The position numbers and the translations under genes are program-made. Shown piece after piece: positions 61,370 to 64,000 of a stretch of 64,000 nt of DNA (its first letter is position 1; every line of letters starts with the position of its first letter). This stretch comes from Trema orientale. Its lineage: Eukaryota; Streptophyta; Magnoliopsida; Rosales; Cannabaceae. Location of the stretch: positions 278,356 to 342,355 of the forward strand of contig JXTC01000229.1 in the NCBI GenBank assembly GCA_002914845.1, given 5' to 3'. The notes beneath the pieces are model-generated. The model saw only the letters and a program-made list of their open reading frames with translations, did no database searches and had not been told where the DNA came from.

Positions 61370-61820
61370 TATTTTCTTTTTCACCCTTAGCATCTGGTTT
61401 TTGTTATTGTGTTCAGGATCGTTTTGGAACATAGGAATCTCCAGGTTGCTTTGCATAGTGGCGTTGGAAGGGTCATATTTGATGAGTAACTTTAGCCTTG
61501 TTACGTTTTATTAATTTTTTTTTCCCATTACCTTCTTCTTTCTATAATCAGCATTCTTAAAGCTCAATTTGGAAGATTATGGTTTCCATATGTTCAATGA
61601 TGTTGCTTACATTGCCTTTGATATTCTTTTCCAGTTTCTTTGGCTTTTATGTGTTTAATTGGTGTACCTATATATCTTAAAAAGGGACCTATATCTATAG
61701 TTATGTAATAATTATATGCTTAATTACATTTGAACTTGATATTTGATCTCCAAATTTTGAGGCTTCTTTTAGGTATCATGTGGTTATTTCCACTTCATAT
61801 ATTTGTATCGGTTGTTTGCA

Positions 61821-62001
61821 GATCTATAAGATGTCGGATTGAGCGAGGCCTGGGTTGCTTTCGGGTTACTGGAAAGAGCTTTCGCCGTTGGAGGGGGGTT
61901 GTCATAGTTCCCAGTATAAAGTTGCAATTTCAGCATTCGTTTAGTGACTTTGTTACTTTGGGTAGATCTTTAAACGTGACTTTGACTTGATGAACTTCCA
62001 G
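61821..62001 (+). repeat. Exon-like duplicated segment, copy 1
   Basis: Begins GATCTATAAGATGTCGG right after TTTGCA and ends ATGAACTTCCAG. Aligns over its 181 bp with 63813-63991, e.g. GTTGTCATAGTTCCCAGTAT against GTTTGTCATAGTTCTGAGTAT. Short upstream ATGs in each are followed by a stop within a few codons in copy 1. Confidence 0.65.
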
Positions 62002-63812
62002 GGTGTTCAAGTATTGTTACAAGGGATTGATTCGATTATAGTCTAAAAGATCTGCTGGATTTTTTTGTTTAATCTTCCTGTTAAGACTCTTCGGGTTTTT
62101 CACTTCTACCCTGTATTTCTGTTTTCTTTTTCTGTTCAGATGTTTACACTTAACGTAGCTTTAGCCATTAAACACATCTCGAGTTGGAAGATTTTCCAGT
62201 ATATGCTGCTGTATTTTAGGTGGTGCAAGAAAATTTTCTTGCAATGTCTTAAATTCCGGGTTTGCTCACGTGGTAATATCCTGATTTCTACTGCATAATT
62301 TTTGGTATTATCCTGTTTCTGCTGAAGCCATTCCAATCTTGCTGTTGTAATATCCTATTTTTGCTGCTACTTTTCTCTAGCTAGTGCAGTTTGAGGGAAC
62401 AGATTTTAGTATGATGCTGCTAATTCTGAGTGGTTCAAGAAGTAGTTTTTTTGATGTATCATATTTCTTTCAGTTTGCTTTTGTTAATGAAACTTGGGTT
62501 TCAAAATTTTCTTTTCTATTTACATAAATGGTTTATAGGTCGGTTTTGGTATTTCTAAATTCTGCAATTTGCTTCTTACTATAATAGTAGGAGAAGCTTT
62601 TTTGCTTTTCTGTTTTTTTTCCTTCTTCTTCTTCTTCAGAGGAGTCATTGTTTCTCTTCAGTGTCAGGTTTCTGTCTTATGACTTTATGGTTTGGGCTGA
62701 GGATTTGAAATAAGCTTTTCAATTCTTTCATATGGTTTTACTTCAGTTCAAGTTGATTTCAGTGTTGGGGTGGTTTGACATGACTATTTAAATTGTTATC
62801 GTTTGCTGGGTGTTGATGTTCGTATTTTTCATTTTTGGTTTTCTAAATTTTCAGGCTTTTTTCATTTGAATTTTGTGATCGTGGGGTTGAAAGGTTTCAC
62901 AATTTTGGTCATGATGTTGTATCTTGGAGGTGGGCTCGAGAAGTTTTTGTGCGTCTCAGGTTCTTAATTTTTTCCAACTTTTACCTATTATATTGTTTGC
63001 AGGATGTCAAATGCGTGCCCGTTTTTGGTGGCTTCCTTCTTAAATGATTAAATGACTTATGAAGTCAATATTTCGAGTATCATACTACTTCTAATTGTTG
63101 CTTATGAGTAGGTGTCTTTGTTGTATCGTAGGTGTATATTATTAAATTTGTCTTGATTCCAGTATATTTGAATTCTCAGGTTCTTTTATAAGTTTTCATG
63201 TGTAGAAATCTCTGGTGTTGGATGTGTTTTATTGATACAGTTGAATTTTGTCCACTTTCGCTTAGTTTATGTTTTAACACTTTCTCTCAAGTAAGAATGA
63301 TTAATATGCTTGATTCCCTTGATTTTGGAGGATGGTTTGATATAGATTGTAACACTGACTTGTTCGTTTCTTGAGGTCGTATCATCTTGAAAGTGGTTCG
63401 TTTTTATCTGGTGGCCTTTTCTATTTTTCTTTACCGGTTTACATTGGTTTTTATGTGTTCTGTGTTAATCAATATAGTGGACGCATTCTTTAAAGATGTG
63501 TGGGTTTCATTCGAGGCTTCACTCCACTTTTGTGTGGTGCAGGATTACAAGCGTATTAAAAATAGTTGCTTCTGACTTTTCATTTGATGTTATTCAACTG
63601 TTTCTCTATGACTTCTATTTTCTCTGTGTCTTAAAGTGGTGTCCTTTTAGATTGGTTCTGTGGTTGCACAAACTGATTCGACATTCTGTCATAGTGGAGT
63701 GGTTTGTATTGAAGTGAGTTTTGACCTTTTGTTAGGTTAATAATCAAGCATTATGCTTTCGTTATCAATTGACTTTTCATTTGATGTTAAATACATGCTT
63801 CCATTGTCTGCA

Positions 63813-63991
63813 GATCTGAAAGATGTTGGGTTCTCTGAGTTTTGGGCTTCTAATGAGTGAATAAAGCTTTTGTCATCGGAGGAGAGGTTTGTCATAGTTC
63901 TGAGTATTAAATTTTGATTTTAAGTAATCTTCTAGTGCCTTTGTTCCTTTAATCATATCATTTAACGGTGTTTGTCTTAATGAATTTCCAG
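63813..63991 (+). repeat. Exon-like duplicated segment, copy 2
   Basis: Begins GATCTGAAAGATGTTGGG after TCTGCA and ends ATGAATTTCCAG, 179 bp, diverged from 61821-62001 (roughly two thirds identical by eye). It ends immediately before the possible coding start at 63998. Confidence 0.65.
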
Positions 63992-64000
63992 CAAGTTATG

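Larger units (their letters stand above)
60915..64000 (+). other. Intron-rich 5' leader of an unidentified gene, continuing past the window
   Basis: No long coding frame, but T-rich intron-like sequence is punctuated by acceptor-like TTTGCAG and TCTGCAG sites (61821, 63813), donors such as GAG|GTGATC (61086), and a CT microsatellite (61340-61366). The last bases read TTTCCAG|CAAGTTATG, so an ATG at 63998-64000 may begin the coding sequence. Two 180-bp segments within it are related to each other. The product cannot be told. Confidence 0.4.

Noticed and set aside
1-64000. CRISPR arrays, phage or bacterial defence-like systems
   Set aside because: The DNA is plant nuclear; repeats are plant transposons or tandem duplications, and none has the regular repeat-spacer structure.

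Overview
The window is nuclear DNA of a flowering plant. It is AT-rich, its genes are split by GT-AG introns with short exons, and it is full of plant transposon remnants. The gene content (methionine S-methyltransferase, a polyphenol-oxidase-derived gene, a DCD-Kelch protein, an F-box/DUF295 protein and a complex I B12-like subunit) points to a eudicot, probably a woody rosid. The species-level inference is weak. There is an 87-base run of N at 8249-8335 and one N at 60347.

Layout. 1-5421: a decayed C2H2-like fragment, a short repeat with direct-repeat flanks, then a DCD-Kelch gene with two apparent frameshifts. 5430-12700: transposon-rich DNA (a LINE-like retroposon, a copia-type LTR interrupted by a gap, the first codons of an unknown minus-strand gene, a Helitron, MITEs, and a tRNA-derived SINE with a 17-bp target duplication). 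12806-15223: an F-box/DUF295 gene with a tiny first exon. 15677-20578: a second retroposon copy, a dead copia element, and a duplicated 3' end of the F-box gene. 22919-23164: the complex I B12-like subunit with a long 3' flank. 26855-41824: mostly MITEs, a second Helitron, a polypurine tract and LTR-like remnants. 42036-48581: a complete 12-exon methionine S-methyltransferase gene (1,089 aa) with one GC-AG intron. 51373-52035: a 220-aa protein made of a polyphenol oxidase thylakoid-targeting leader joined directly to the KFDV domain, with no copper-binding tyrosinase domain. 52270-59170: a LINE fragment, nested TIR elements and a minus-strand LTR-like stretch. 60791-64000: promoter and intron-rich 5' leader of a gene whose start codon may be the last three bases of the window.

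The genes are unrelated housekeeping or specialised-metabolism loci; no operon, gene cluster or defence system links them. The items most worth a second look are the polyphenol oxidase KFDV-only gene, the intron-1 tandem repeat that multiplies a splice donor in the DCD-Kelch gene, the two Helitron ends with a compensatory hairpin change, and the paired 180-bp exon-like segments near the right edge. I did not find a convincing wholly new biological system.
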